A stretch of 64,000 nt of DNA from Oscillospiraceae bacterium. GTDB taxonomy: Bacteria > Bacillota > Clostridia > Oscillospirales > Oscillospiraceae. Both the position numbers and the translations under genes were made by a program. Positions 27,065 to 35,285 of the stretch are shown one piece after another. The notes below the pieces were generated by a model that saw only the letters and a list, made by a program, of their open reading frames with translations, made no database searches and was not told the DNA's origin. Positions within the stretch are counted from its first letter, which is position 1, and every line of letters begins with the position of its first letter. Location: positions 1 through 64,000 of the forward strand of contig CADCKQ010000007.1 of the NCBI GenBank assembly GCA_902802045.1, read 5' to 3'.

Positions 27065-29712
27065 GTGCACAGATTATGAAAAAACTTCTCCTGGCAGACG
27101 GAAATTCGATGCTTTTCCGCGGATACTATGCGACAGCTTACGGGATGCGAATGACAGCGCCGGACGGAACTCCGACAAATGCTGTATTTGCTTTCGCAAA
27201 CATGCTCCAGAAGGCGATCGACCTGATATCTCCGGACAGTATTCTTGTTGCTTTCGACGCGGGAAAACATACATTTCGTCACGACATTTATCCCGAATAC
27301 AAAGGAGGGCGCAAGCCTGCTCCCGATGATCTTGTCCCACAGTTTAAACTGGCACGCGATTATCTTGATGCTTTCAATATAAGATGGGCGGAGATGCCGG
27401 ATATAGAAGCTGATGACCTGATCGGTACGATGTCCGATAATCAGGAAGGCTATGAGTCGATCATACTTACCTCAGACCATGATCTGCTTCAGCTCATAGA
27501 TGAGGATACAACTGTGCTCCTTATGAAAAAGGGTATAACAGACATGGACGAGATGACAGTTTCCTCTCTTAAGGATGAAATGGGTATCTCTCCGATTCAG
27601 ATCACTGATCTCAAAGGCCTCATGGGTGATTCCTCAGACAACTACCCGGGCATTCCGGGAGTGGGCGAGAAGACCGCACTGAAGCTTCTTTACGAGTACG
27701 GATCTGTTGAAAACGTATTGGACCACGCGGCTGAGATAAAGGGGAAGCTTGGGGAAAAGATAAGAGACAACAAAGAGAGCGCCCTGCTTTCAAAACGGCT
27801 CGCGACTATAAAGAAAGACGTCTCTTTGAATATCAGCGCCGAAAGCTGTGCATTTGATCCCGATTATATCTCTCTTACTGAGTATCTCCTGAGCCTTGGT
27901 ATGAGAACGATTGCCTCAAAATACAGAGAAAAAGCCGAAGCGCAGCGTGTATGTACATCCGAAGCAATCTTCCCGGAAGGAATAATAGACTCGGAAAACG
28001 CGGAACCGATGAGAGCAGTCGGACCGTTCTGCCCCGGTGAACTGTTGGAAGGAGACTGTTCCGTTTTCGTATCCTGCAGCAGTGAACCGTTCGAGTTTTC
28101 TGAGTTTAAAGGTGTTGCAGTGTCAAACGGAAAGCTTTCTGCTTTTGTAAAAGCTGAAGACCTTTTATCCGACACAGAGCTTATTTCATATCTCTGCTCG
28201 TCAGCGCACAGGAAAACAGGTTTTGATATCAAGAAATCCATGCATATCCTTAAGGCCCGGGGCATAGAGGCAACTTTTAAAGATGACGCACTCCTCGCTG
28301 CCTTTATCGCTGATTCGGGACTCTCCTCACCTGATAATGTATTCCGCAGCTTCGGGCTTGAAGCGCCTTCTTTCGAGAGTATATACGGGACCTCTTCAAG
28401 GCCGCGCATTGCTGATGAAAGGGAGGAGAGAGAATACTCATGCCTTATGGCGGAGAACATTGGAAAGCTTTTTGGAAAAGCCGTTGATAAGCTCCGTGAG
28501 AAAAATATGCTGGAGCTTTACCGAAATATGGAACTGCCGCTCACCTTTATACTTTGTGGAATGGAAGAGGAGGGCATCAGGTGCAAAGAAGATGTTCTTT
28601 CCGAGATTGCGGAGACGCTGAAAGAGCAGGTATCGGTACTTGAAAAAGGGATATATTCTATTGCAGGACATGAGTTCAATATAAACAGCCCGAAGCAGCT
28701 TGCCTCTGTTTTATATGACGAGATGGGTCTTCCTTCGGGAAAAAAGCAGAGCACTGCTGCCGATGTGCTGGAAAAACTGAAATATATCTCTCCAATTGCA
28801 GAACTGATCCTTTCTTACAGAAAAGCTTCCAAGATACTGGGGACTTATGCCGAAGGACTCAAAAAATTCATAATGCCGGACGGAAAGATACATACAGTCT
28901 TTAATCAATGTGTCACGGCGACAGGGCGTCTTTCTTCGAGCGATCCGAACCTTCAGAACATATCCGTGCGCGATGAGCAGGGAAGACTTATAAGAAAAGC
29001 ATTTTTCCCCTCGGAAGGCAATGTACTGCTGTCCTCCGACTACCACCAGATAGAGCTTCGGATGCTGGCACACATGGCCGGAGAAAAAACCATGATAAAC
29101 GCTTTTAAAAACGATATAGACATTCACACGCAGACAGCTTGTGATGTTTTCGGTATAAAAGCAGAGAATGTCACACAGGAGATGAGAAGGCGTGCCAAGA
29201 CAGTCAATTTCGGGATAGTATACGGAATATCTGATTTCGGCCTGTCTGAACAGCTCGGGATATCAAGAAGGGAAGCACATTCATTTATAGAAAGCTACTA
29301 TAAAAGCTATCCCGGAATAAAGTCCTATATGGACAGTGTGGTTGCTTCCTGTGAGGAAAAAGGATATGTGAGCACTCTGTGCGGCAGAAGACGAGAGATC
29401 CCCGAGATAAAGGACAAAAACCGCAATGTAAGAGAATTCGGCAAAAGGGCAGCGATGAATGCCCCGATTCAGGGCTCTGCTGCCGATCTTATAAAAATTG
29501 CGATGATTAATATCTCCGGAAAACTTAAAGAGGGCGGATACAGATCAAAGATGATCCTTCAGGTGCACGACGAGCTGATTTTTGACGTACCCGGAGACGA
29601 ACTTGAAGCCGTCGAAAAGATCGTAACAGATGAGATGACAACTGCAATGAAGCTCGATGTGCCGCTGACTGTGGAATGCTCTGCCGGAAATAACTGGTTT
29701 GAAGCTAAATAG
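27061..29712 (+). CDS. polA: DNA polymerase I
   Basis: 883 residues. ATG at 27061 overlaps the previous stop. N-terminal 5'-3' exonuclease/FEN domain (LLLADGNSMLFRGYYATAYG, DLKGLMGDSSDNYPGIPGVG), a middle 3'-5' exonuclease fold and a C-terminal polymerase with SSDPNLQNISVRDEQG, LLSSDYHQIELRMLAHMAGE (motif A), RRAKTVNFGIVYGIS (motif B) and LQVHDELIFDV (motif C). The proofreading residues look lost: the DxE of Exo I is absent near residue 330-340, and the Exo II and Exo III aspartates are replaced (GFDIKKS, YSCLMAEN). It fills repair gaps and removes RNA primers. Confidence 0.95.
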   Translation: MSAQIMKKLLLADGNSMLFRGYYATAYGMRMTAPDGTPTNAVFAFANMLQKAIDLISPDSILVAFDAGKHTFRHDIYPEYKGGRKPAPDDLVPQFKLARDYLDAFNIRWAEMPDIEADDLIGTMSDNQEGYESIILTSDHDLLQLIDEDTTVLLMKKGITDMDEMTVSSLKDEMGISPIQITDLKGLMGDSSDNYPGIPGVGEKTALKLLYEYGSVENVLDHAAEIKGKLGEKIRDNKESALLSKRLATIKKDVSLNISAESCAFDPDYISLTEYLLSLGMRTIASKYREKAEAQRVCTSEAIFPEGIIDSENAEPMRAVGPFCPGELLEGDCSVFVSCSSEPFEFSEFKGVAVSNGKLSAFVKAEDLLSDTELISYLCSSAHRKTGFDIKKSMHILKARGIEATFKDDALLAAFIADSGLSSPDNVFRSFGLEAPSFESIYGTSSRPRIADEREEREYSCLMAENIGKLFGKAVDKLREKNMLELYRNMELPLTFILCGMEEEGIRCKEDVLSEIAETLKEQVSVLEKGIYSIAGHEFNINSPKQLASVLYDEMGLPSGKKQSTAADVLEKLKYISPIAELILSYRKASKILGTYAEGLKKFIMPDGKIHTVFNQCVTATGRLSSSDPNLQNISVRDEQGRLIRKAFFPSEGNVLLSSDYHQIELRMLAHMAGEKTMINAFKNDIDIHTQTACDVFGIKAENVTQEMRRRAKTVNFGIVYGISDFGLSEQLGISRREAHSFIESYYKSYPGIKSYMDSVVASCEEKGYVSTLCGRRREIPEIKDKNRNVREFGKRAAMNAPIQGSAADLIKIAMINISGKLKEGGYRSKMILQVHDELIFDVPGDELEAVEKIVTDEMTTAMKLDVPLTVECSAGNNWFEAK

Positions 29713-29727
29713 GGAAAGGAATTGTTC

Positions 29728-30675
29728 ATGCTTGAAAAAATGCTGTTGTCGGAGTTGAATATCGGAGATGAATTTGAGGGATTCTATCTTCTCAAAGAGG
29801 CCGCTTTAAAGACTTCATCCAACGGAAAGCCTTATTTAAGCGGCACAGTCTCGGATATGTCAGGCTCTGTAGAGTTTAAAGTCTGGGACTACAGTGGGAA
29901 GATAGGCTCTGCAGATGCCGGAAAGGTCATAAAGCTCAGGGGAAACATGGGAGAATTCCGTGCTGCAAGACAGCTTACCGTCTCCAGGATAAGGCTTGCA
30001 CTCGACACGGACCAGTTTGACATGTCTTCACTTGTCCCTGTGGCTCCGATAGATCCGGAGGAGCGTTTAAAAGAGGTTGAGGACCTTATTGAGTCCCTTG
30101 ATGATAAAGACTACAAAAAAATCGCCCAATATATGCTGGAAAAACACAGGGACGCTTTTTTCAGTATTCCTGCCGCAAAAAGTATACATCACGCTTTTGT
30201 GAACGGGCTTTTGATGCACACCTCTAATATGCTCAGAGCAGCAGACCTGCTGTCGGATATCTATTCTGAGGTGATTGACAGGAACCTTCTTATAACAGGC
30301 ACGCTTCTTCATGATTTTGCCAAGGAAAAAGAGTACTCCTTTTCTGAACTCGGGACAGTAAATGACTATTCGGTTCCGGGACAGCTTCTTGGGCATCTTG
30401 TAATGGGTGCTATGGAGCTGAAGGAAGCCTGTGAAAGCCTGAAAATCCCTGAAGAAAAAAACATTCTCCTTCAGCATATGATCCTCTCACATCACGGGGA
30501 GCCGGAGCATGGCGCTGCTGTTGTCCCTCAGTGCGCAGAGGCGGAGCTGCTCTATCATATAGACTCGATAGACTCCCGTATGGAGATCTACGCCGAGACT
30601 TACGCGCAGCTCGAACCCGGCCTGTTTTCTCAGCGCCTCTTCGCCCTGGACAAGAAGATCTATAAACACGGGTGA
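29728..30675 (+). CDS. yhaM: YhaM-like 3'-5' exoribonuclease (OB-fold plus HD domain)
   Basis: 315 residues from the ATG at 29728 behind AAAGGA; the frame opens at a TTG two codons earlier. The N-terminal OB-fold (GKPYLSGTVSDMSGSVEFKV) binds RNA or DNA, and the HD domain follows with HHAFVNGLLMHTSNMLRAAD, LLITGTLLHDFAKEKEYSF and MILSHHGEPEHGA. YhaM trims RNA 3' ends with Mn/Co. Ten bases downstream of polA, so in the same operon. Confidence 0.9.
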   Translation: MLEKMLLSELNIGDEFEGFYLLKEAALKTSSNGKPYLSGTVSDMSGSVEFKVWDYSGKIGSADAGKVIKLRGNMGEFRAARQLTVSRIRLALDTDQFDMSSLVPVAPIDPEERLKEVEDLIESLDDKDYKKIAQYMLEKHRDAFFSIPAAKSIHHAFVNGLLMHTSNMLRAADLLSDIYSEVIDRNLLITGTLLHDFAKEKEYSFSELGTVNDYSVPGQLLGHLVMGAMELKEACESLKIPEEKNILLQHMILSHHGEPEHGAAVVPQCAEAELLYHIDSIDSRMEIYAETYAQLEPGLFSQRLFALDKKIYKHG

Positions 30676-30794
30676 ATACAACAGATTTAACCCAAGTTGG
30701 GGCAAGGCGTTCCCGGCAGATCCTCGCCGGAAGATTATTACGAGATTGGCGGGCGGAGGAACGTGATAGAATTCGGCTTTTACAGGAGAAAAAG
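30676..30794. other. Short gap with protein-like second frame
   Basis: No gene with a start is visible. The frame +1 to yhaM reads on for about 30 codons past its stop (PSWGKAFPADPRRKIITRLA) before ending, which looks coding-like and might mean that yhaM ends in another frame. No hairpin terminator. Confidence 0.2.
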
Positions 30795-31313
30795 ATGCAA
30801 AAAAAGGGAATAACATTTTTACTTGCTGTCTTATGCCTGACCATGCTCTTATCCGCGTGCGGCAAAGGAAAAACGGCAGAACCGACCCCGCCGGTTGAGA
30901 TGCCGGAAGAGTACGACACTTCTGAACCTGTTGAATATGAAACGGCAGACGGCTTCATGAGCTCGTTTCTCCTTTCGTCTGACAGAGATCTGATCGATAC
31001 GATAAATGATTACGGAGTTTTCTACAGAATAGTTTATGAGGCGTCACTGGAAGGTGATGAACTGAGAGCCTGCGGATCAATGGATTACAGGAACTTTAAG
31101 GGCCAGGATCCGATCAGCATATCTTCAGACCTGACACACATTTTTAAAGTGGATGACAATACTGAGTATCGGAAGGGTACTGAAGCCGGTGATCAAATTA
31201 TTACTAAGGAAGAATTCGCGGAACTTCTTGAGAGCAGAAAGGATTCGGGCATGTTCTTTGAAGTAGAGATAAGCGGCGGAACAGTTAAGACAGCATATCT
31301 TGCCGCGCAATAA
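30795..31313 (+). CDS. Small lipoprotein of unknown function
   Basis: 172 residues from the ATG at 30795, preceded by CAGGAGAAA; the open frame reaches back to 30672 but that extension is Arg-rich and lacks a ribosome site. Signal sequence MQKKGITFLLAVLCLTMLLS with lipobox LSAC. Then an acidic Pro/Glu/Thr linker and a compact domain of about 120 residues (LRACGSMDYRNFKGQDPIS, DDNTEYRKGTEAGDQIITKEEFAELLES) that looks like a small OB-like or beta-barrel secreted domain. Function unknown. Confidence 0.75.
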   Translation: MQKKGITFLLAVLCLTMLLSACGKGKTAEPTPPVEMPEEYDTSEPVEYETADGFMSSFLLSSDRDLIDTINDYGVFYRIVYEASLEGDELRACGSMDYRNFKGQDPISISSDLTHIFKVDDNTEYRKGTEAGDQIITKEEFAELLESRKDSGMFFEVEISGGTVKTAYLAAQ

Positions 31314-31378
31314 AGAATCCGCACGAGCCCTCGGCGAGACTTGTCAGGACCCATTCTGACTGAGGGAAAGAACAAGTG

Positions 31379-31407
31379 TTAACATAAAAATATAAACGTA
31401 ATACAAT
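31379..31407 (+). promoter_or_regulatory. Promoter for the Sel1-thioredoxin-like lipoprotein
   Basis: TTAACA at 31379-31384, 17-base spacer, TACAAT at 31402-31407; about 70 bases to the start codon. Confidence 0.55.
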
Positions 31408-31478
31408 TATGGTAAACCAATAGTGAAGAGTTTTTTATTCTTTCAGGACAATATATAGCTGAAAGGGGAGGTCGTACC

Positions 31479-32810
31479 GTGAAAAAGATTACTGCACTGC
31501 TTATCGCTTTTGCCGTGGTCCTTTCGCTCTGTGCCTGCGGGAGCACAGCTGGCGGTAATCAGACTGATTTACAAGAAGCCGCTGTCACTCCGGAGGTGAC
31601 CGAAAGGCCTGAGACTGAGCTTGAAAAGCTCATCAGTGAGGCCGGAGAGGGCGTTCCCGAGGCCTTGCTTGAACTCGGCGAGAAGTATCTGTATGGCTCG
31701 GACGATGTCGGACAAGACACCGGAAAGGGCCTGGAACTGCTGACAAAAGCCGCCGGGACCGGAAATGTTGCCGCCATGAAGGATCTGGGATACTACTACC
31801 TCTATTCCAAAGACGGTAAAGAACCCGAAAAAGGACTCGAGTGGCTTACGAAAGCCGCTGACGCAGGCGATGCTGACGCAATGTACAGTCTCTACGGTCT
31901 GTACGGGTTCAGCGATATCATCCCTCGGGATCGGGAGAAGTCGGCCGAATATTCGTTAAAAGCAGCCGCGCGCGGCCACAAGTACGCCATGATGAATGCC
32001 TATAACATGTACAAATATGAAGGGGCGCTCTCCGAAGAGGAGTTCGAAGCCCTGACCGAGAAGTACAACGAGGCTACTGCTGACGAGGACTTCGGTCTCA
32101 ATGAATTCAATCTTTCTTTCAAAGCGGCCGATATGGACGGCAATATTGTCGACGAGTCAGTATTTTCGGGGAAGAAGCTTACAATGCTGTTTTTTTGGAA
32201 CACGGACAGTGACGATCCCGGGCTCAAGAGCATTCAGGCTTTAAGCGAAAAATATTCTGACCGGGACTTCCAGGTCATAGGAGTGGTCGATGACTTGGAC
32301 TGGACCGAGGAGCTGGGCCAGCATCTCATGACAACCGAAGAGATAACGAAAATTCTGGAAAAAAACAATGTCGGATTCCTGAATCTGCGCCGTTACAGGG
32401 TCATCGGAGAGGATGAAACGGCTGAAGCCGGAAGGATCTCCACGCAGGTTGGCAATGACCGTGCAATAGAGAATTTCAGCTGCTTTGAGACAGGTACATA
32501 TCCTACCGCGGTCTTTGTTGACGGTGACGGAAACCTTATCCGGTATCCAGATACATACGCTTCCGCGATGTCGGTCCTGAGCTCCGTATCGGACAGGGTG
32601 AAAAGCTATCACACCGATCTGAGCCGGTTCCTGTTTGTATATGACAGCGAGAAACTCTTTTACGGGATCAAAAACCTTGCGGAAGTCGTTGTTACGGGGG
32701 CCAAAGGCAGCGGATGGGACGCGATTGTCGGAAATCTGCTCGATGGCGGGCAGACCTGGACGGAAGAACAGATCGCCGAATGGAAGGCGATGGAATACAG
32801 GGAGGATTGA
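31479..32810 (+). CDS. Lipoprotein with Sel1 repeats and a CXXC-less thioredoxin-like domain
   Basis: 443 residues from a GTG start with AAAGGGGAGG upstream. Signal peptide ends in a lipobox (LSLCAC). Sel1-type repeats at about 60-185 (LELGEKYLYGSDDVGQDTGK, then AMKDLGYYYLYSKDGKEPEK) give a helical solenoid. Residues about 205-380 resemble a TlpA/ResA redoxin (FKAADMDGNIVDESVFSGKK, TMLFFWNTDSDDPGLKSIQA, then TYPTAVFVDGDGNL). The W-C-x-x-C of active redoxins is replaced by WNTDSDDPG, so there is no disulfide chemistry. It likely acts as a binding protein at the membrane. Followed 5 bases later by the aldo/keto reductase. Confidence 0.8.
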   Translation: MKKITALLIAFAVVLSLCACGSTAGGNQTDLQEAAVTPEVTERPETELEKLISEAGEGVPEALLELGEKYLYGSDDVGQDTGKGLELLTKAAGTGNVAAMKDLGYYYLYSKDGKEPEKGLEWLTKAADAGDADAMYSLYGLYGFSDIIPRDREKSAEYSLKAAARGHKYAMMNAYNMYKYEGALSEEEFEALTEKYNEATADEDFGLNEFNLSFKAADMDGNIVDESVFSGKKLTMLFFWNTDSDDPGLKSIQALSEKYSDRDFQVIGVVDDLDWTEELGQHLMTTEEITKILEKNNVGFLNLRRYRVIGEDETAEAGRISTQVGNDRAIENFSCFETGTYPTAVFVDGDGNLIRYPDTYASAMSVLSSVSDRVKSYHTDLSRFLFVYDSEKLFYGIKNLAEVVVTGAKGSGWDAIVGNLLDGGQTWTEEQIAEWKAMEYRED

Positions 32811-32815
32811 AAAAG

Positions 32816-33940
32816 ATGAAAAAATTGGGATTCGGGTGCATGCGACTGCCGCTGCTTGATAAAGACGATTCAAAGAGCATAGATATCGAGCAGTTTAAGA
32901 AAATGGTTGATATATTTCTTGAAAGAGGCTTCACTTATTTTGACACGGCATATATGTACCATGGTTACCAGAGCGAAATTGCTGTCAGGGAGGCACTTGT
33001 AAAGCGCTATCCGAGGGATAGCTATACAGTAACGACCAAACTCCCGACAATGATGCTCAAAAGTGCTGAAGACATGGAACGCATCTTCAATGAGCAACTG
33101 GAGAAGACCGGACTTGAATACTTTGATTACTACTGGCTTCACAATATAAACAGAAGTGATATAGCTCAGGCAGACGGATTTGATGCATGGAAGTTTGTCA
33201 TCGAGAAAAAGGCGCAGGGGAATGTTAAACATATCGGTTTTTCTTTCCATGACATGCCCGATATGCTCGATGATATTCTGACAAAGCACCCGGAGATGGA
33301 ATTCGTTCAGCTCCAGCTGAATTATCTTGACTGGGACGCGGAGAATGTCCGTTCACGCGAGAACTATGAAGTATGTGTAAAACACGGAAAAAAGGTCGTC
33401 GTAATGGAACCCGTCAAGGGAGGAACGCTTGCAAATGTTCCTGAAGATGCGGAAAAGCTCTTTAAAGAGATCCGTCCGGATAGGTCCGTTCCCAGCTGGG
33501 GTATCAGATTTGCCGCCTCGCTCGAAAACGTGTTCATGGTCCTCTCAGGCATGAGCAATTATGAGCAGCTGCTCGACAACACTTCGTATATGGGCAGCTT
33601 CGAGCCGCTCAATGGGAAGGAGAGGGAGGCAGTCAGGAAAGCTGTTGACATTATCCACAGCGCGATAACGGTAAACTGTACCGGCTGCGGATACTGCACG
33701 GAGGGCTGCCCGAAGCATATCCCGATCCCCGAGTATTTCAGACTCTACAACGGCTTCAAACAGCTCGGAGGAGGCTGGACCGCGCCCCAGGTGAAGGAAT
33801 ATGCGGAGATCTCGTCCAGGCCGGGAGTCGGAAAGGCGGACGACTGCATCAGGTGCGGGAGATGCGAGAAGACCTGCCCGCAGCATCTTATGGTCCGCTG
33901 GCTGCTCCCGAAGGTCGCGGATGAGCTTGACGTTTTATGA
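32816..33940 (+). CDS. Aldo/keto reductase with C-terminal 2x[4Fe-4S] ferredoxin domain
   Basis: About 374 residues from the ATG at 32816 behind GGGAGGA. The barrel has FDTAYMYHGYQSE (catalytic Asp and Tyr), VTTKLPT (Lys) and YYWLHNIN (His). After about residue 280 two ferredoxin motifs follow: CTGCGYCTEGCPKHIPIPE and CIRCGRCEKTCPQHLMV. This combined family is common in anaerobes and probably couples NAD(P)H or ferredoxin to reduction of an aldehyde or ketone; substrate unknown. The stop overlaps the CYTH gene by 4 bases. Confidence 0.92.
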   Translation: MKKLGFGCMRLPLLDKDDSKSIDIEQFKKMVDIFLERGFTYFDTAYMYHGYQSEIAVREALVKRYPRDSYTVTTKLPTMMLKSAEDMERIFNEQLEKTGLEYFDYYWLHNINRSDIAQADGFDAWKFVIEKKAQGNVKHIGFSFHDMPDMLDDILTKHPEMEFVQLQLNYLDWDAENVRSRENYEVCVKHGKKVVVMEPVKGGTLANVPEDAEKLFKEIRPDRSVPSWGIRFAASLENVFMVLSGMSNYEQLLDNTSYMGSFEPLNGKEREAVRKAVDIIHSAITVNCTGCGYCTEGCPKHIPIPEYFRLYNGFKQLGGGWTAPQVKEYAEISSRPGVGKADDCIRCGRCEKTCPQHLMVRWLLPKVADELDVL

Positions 33941-34479
33941 AAGGCCAGGAGACGGAACATACGGACGCGCATTTTGAGATAGAGAGAAAATTCCTTATAG
34001 CGAAGCCTGATCGGGGCATGCTCGAAGCCTGCCCCGGAGCCTCATGCTCGGAGATAGTCCAGACCTATCTCAAATGCGGAGAAGGGGAGTCGCGAAGAGT
34101 AAGAAAAAGCACGGCCGGCGGAAACAACGTCTTTACTCTTACCGTAAAGAAACATATCACCAATATGAGGCGGATCGAAGACGAAAGGGAGATATCGCAA
34201 AGCGAGTACGAAAGACTCCTCTCCGAAGCGGACCCTGACAGAAGGAGCATAATAAAGACAAGGTACAGCATACCCTTCGGGGGAAAACTGCTTGAGATCG
34301 ATATCTACAGCTTCTGGGACGACAGGGCGACGCTCGAGATTGAGCTTGAAAGGGAAGACGATCCGTACAGCCTGCCGTCGTGGGTAAATGTCACCAGAGA
34401 GGTCACTGAAGACCCGCGCTATACAAATTCCGCGCTTGCCGCGCTGCTCGCCCGAGACGGGATATCCGGACTGAATTAA
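33937..34479 (+). CDS. CYTH-domain protein (inorganic triphosphatase-like)
   Basis: 180 residues. ATG overlaps the previous stop. The N-terminal EIERKFLIAK holds the CYTH signature ExExK; further acidic and basic strands (VRKSTAGGNNVFTLTVKK, EDEREISQSEYERL, LEIDIYSFWDDRATLEIELE) line the tunnel of this family. CYTH enzymes cut triphosphates such as thiamine triphosphate or tripolyphosphate; the natural substrate here is unknown. Confidence 0.9.
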   Translation: MKGQETEHTDAHFEIERKFLIAKPDRGMLEACPGASCSEIVQTYLKCGEGESRRVRKSTAGGNNVFTLTVKKHITNMRRIEDEREISQSEYERLLSEADPDRRSIIKTRYSIPFGGKLLEIDIYSFWDDRATLEIELEREDDPYSLPSWVNVTREVTEDPRYTNSALAALLARDGISGLN

Positions 34480-34498
34480 GTTTTTTTCAACAAACCAA

Positions 34499-34527
34499 TT
34501 GACAAATCGGTTAGAGAAGTTTAATAT
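34499..34527 (+). promoter_or_regulatory. Sigma-A promoter of the feo operon
   Basis: TTGACA at 34499-34504, 17-base spacer, TAATAT at 34522-34527; leader of about 100 bases with AT-rich sequence and an imperfect palindrome. Confidence 0.7.
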
Positions 34528-34571
34528 ACATTTGTTTTTACAGTTAAATTACTCTAACATTTTTTATGCCC

Positions 34572-34594
34572 CTAGATTAGACATACTTAACTAA
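34572..34594. promoter_or_regulatory. Candidate DtxR-family iron operator in the feo leader
   Basis: CTAGATTAG and CTTAACTAA form imperfect inverted half-sites (6 of 9 positions match) around a 5-base centre, in the style of DtxR/IdeR/MntR sites. It lies about 45 bases downstream of the -10 box, where a bound repressor would block elongation. Assignment is tentative. Confidence 0.3.
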
Positions 34595-34631
34595 AATCAG
34601 CATAATTTAACTTCAATGGAGATGATCCTCA

Positions 34632-35012
34632 ATGGCATCCGTTGTGATAACAGTTCTTGCTGCTGCTCTTATAGTTTTTGCTGTTTACCAGACAGTACAG
34701 AAGGCGAGAGGAAAGTCGAAGATGGCAAGCTGCTGCGGAAGCGGTGAACCGGTAAGGAGAAAAAGTGCAGCTGACTTGGATGCGAGCCATTATCCGTACA
34801 GATATAAACTTGCAATTGAAAACATGAAGTGTTCAAATTGCGCTGCCAACGTTGAAAATGCTCTGAATGATGTGGAAGGAAATTGGGCTAAAGTCAATCT
34901 CGGAAAGAAAGAGGCGGACGTTCTTTCCAAGCTGCCCAGAACAGAGGAGGATTTCGCGATGGCTCTCGCGAACACATGTTATAAAGTGTCAGGCTGTACC
35001 GAAACAGCCTGA
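34632..35012 (+). CDS. Membrane-anchored heavy-metal-associated (HMA) domain protein
   Basis: 126 residues, ATG with TGGAGATGATCC upstream. One N-terminal helix (VVITVLAAALIVFAVYQTVQ), then a Cys pair (KMASCCGSGEP) and an HMA ferredoxin-like fold with MKCSNCAANVENALN as the metal-binding MxCxxC. First gene of the feo operon, 14 bases before feoA. Its front half resembles the small Cys-rich protein at the operon's other end. A role in handling iron or another metal delivered by FeoB is inferred. Confidence 0.8.
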   Translation: MASVVITVLAAALIVFAVYQTVQKARGKSKMASCCGSGEPVRRKSAADLDASHYPYRYKLAIENMKCSNCAANVENALNDVEGNWAKVNLGKKEADVLSKLPRTEEDFAMALANTCYKVSGCTETA

Positions 35013-35026
35013 AAAGGGAGGCTTAT

Positions 35027-35251
35027 ATGGAAGAAAACAAAAATCTGCTTCAGGCTGATCTTGGCGTTACATACAATGTAAAAAAGATCGATACTGAAGA
35101 CCCGGACATGAACTCGTTTTTATTGCGCCTCGGATGCTATGAAGGCGAGCCGGTCACAGTCGTTTCCAAGAAGAAAAAGAGCTGTGTCGTGGTGATCAAG
35201 GAAGGCCGCTACAGCATGGACAATCTTCTTGCCGAAGCCATTATCATTTAG
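35027..35251 (+). CDS. feoA: Ferrous iron transport protein A
   Basis: 74 residues, the normal FeoA size. ATG with AAGGGAGG upstream. SH3-like beta fold (NSFLLRLGCYEGEPVTVVSK, CVVVIKEGRYSMDNLLAEAI) that closely follows the FeoA pattern. A soluble partner that modulates FeoB. The GDP/GTP pump gene is next. Confidence 0.85.
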   Translation: MEENKNLLQADLGVTYNVKKIDTEDPDMNSFLLRLGCYEGEPVTVVSKKKKSCVVVIKEGRYSMDNLLAEAIII

Positions 35252-35285
35252 CTTATAAAAGATAAACATAAGGAGGACAAACGGT

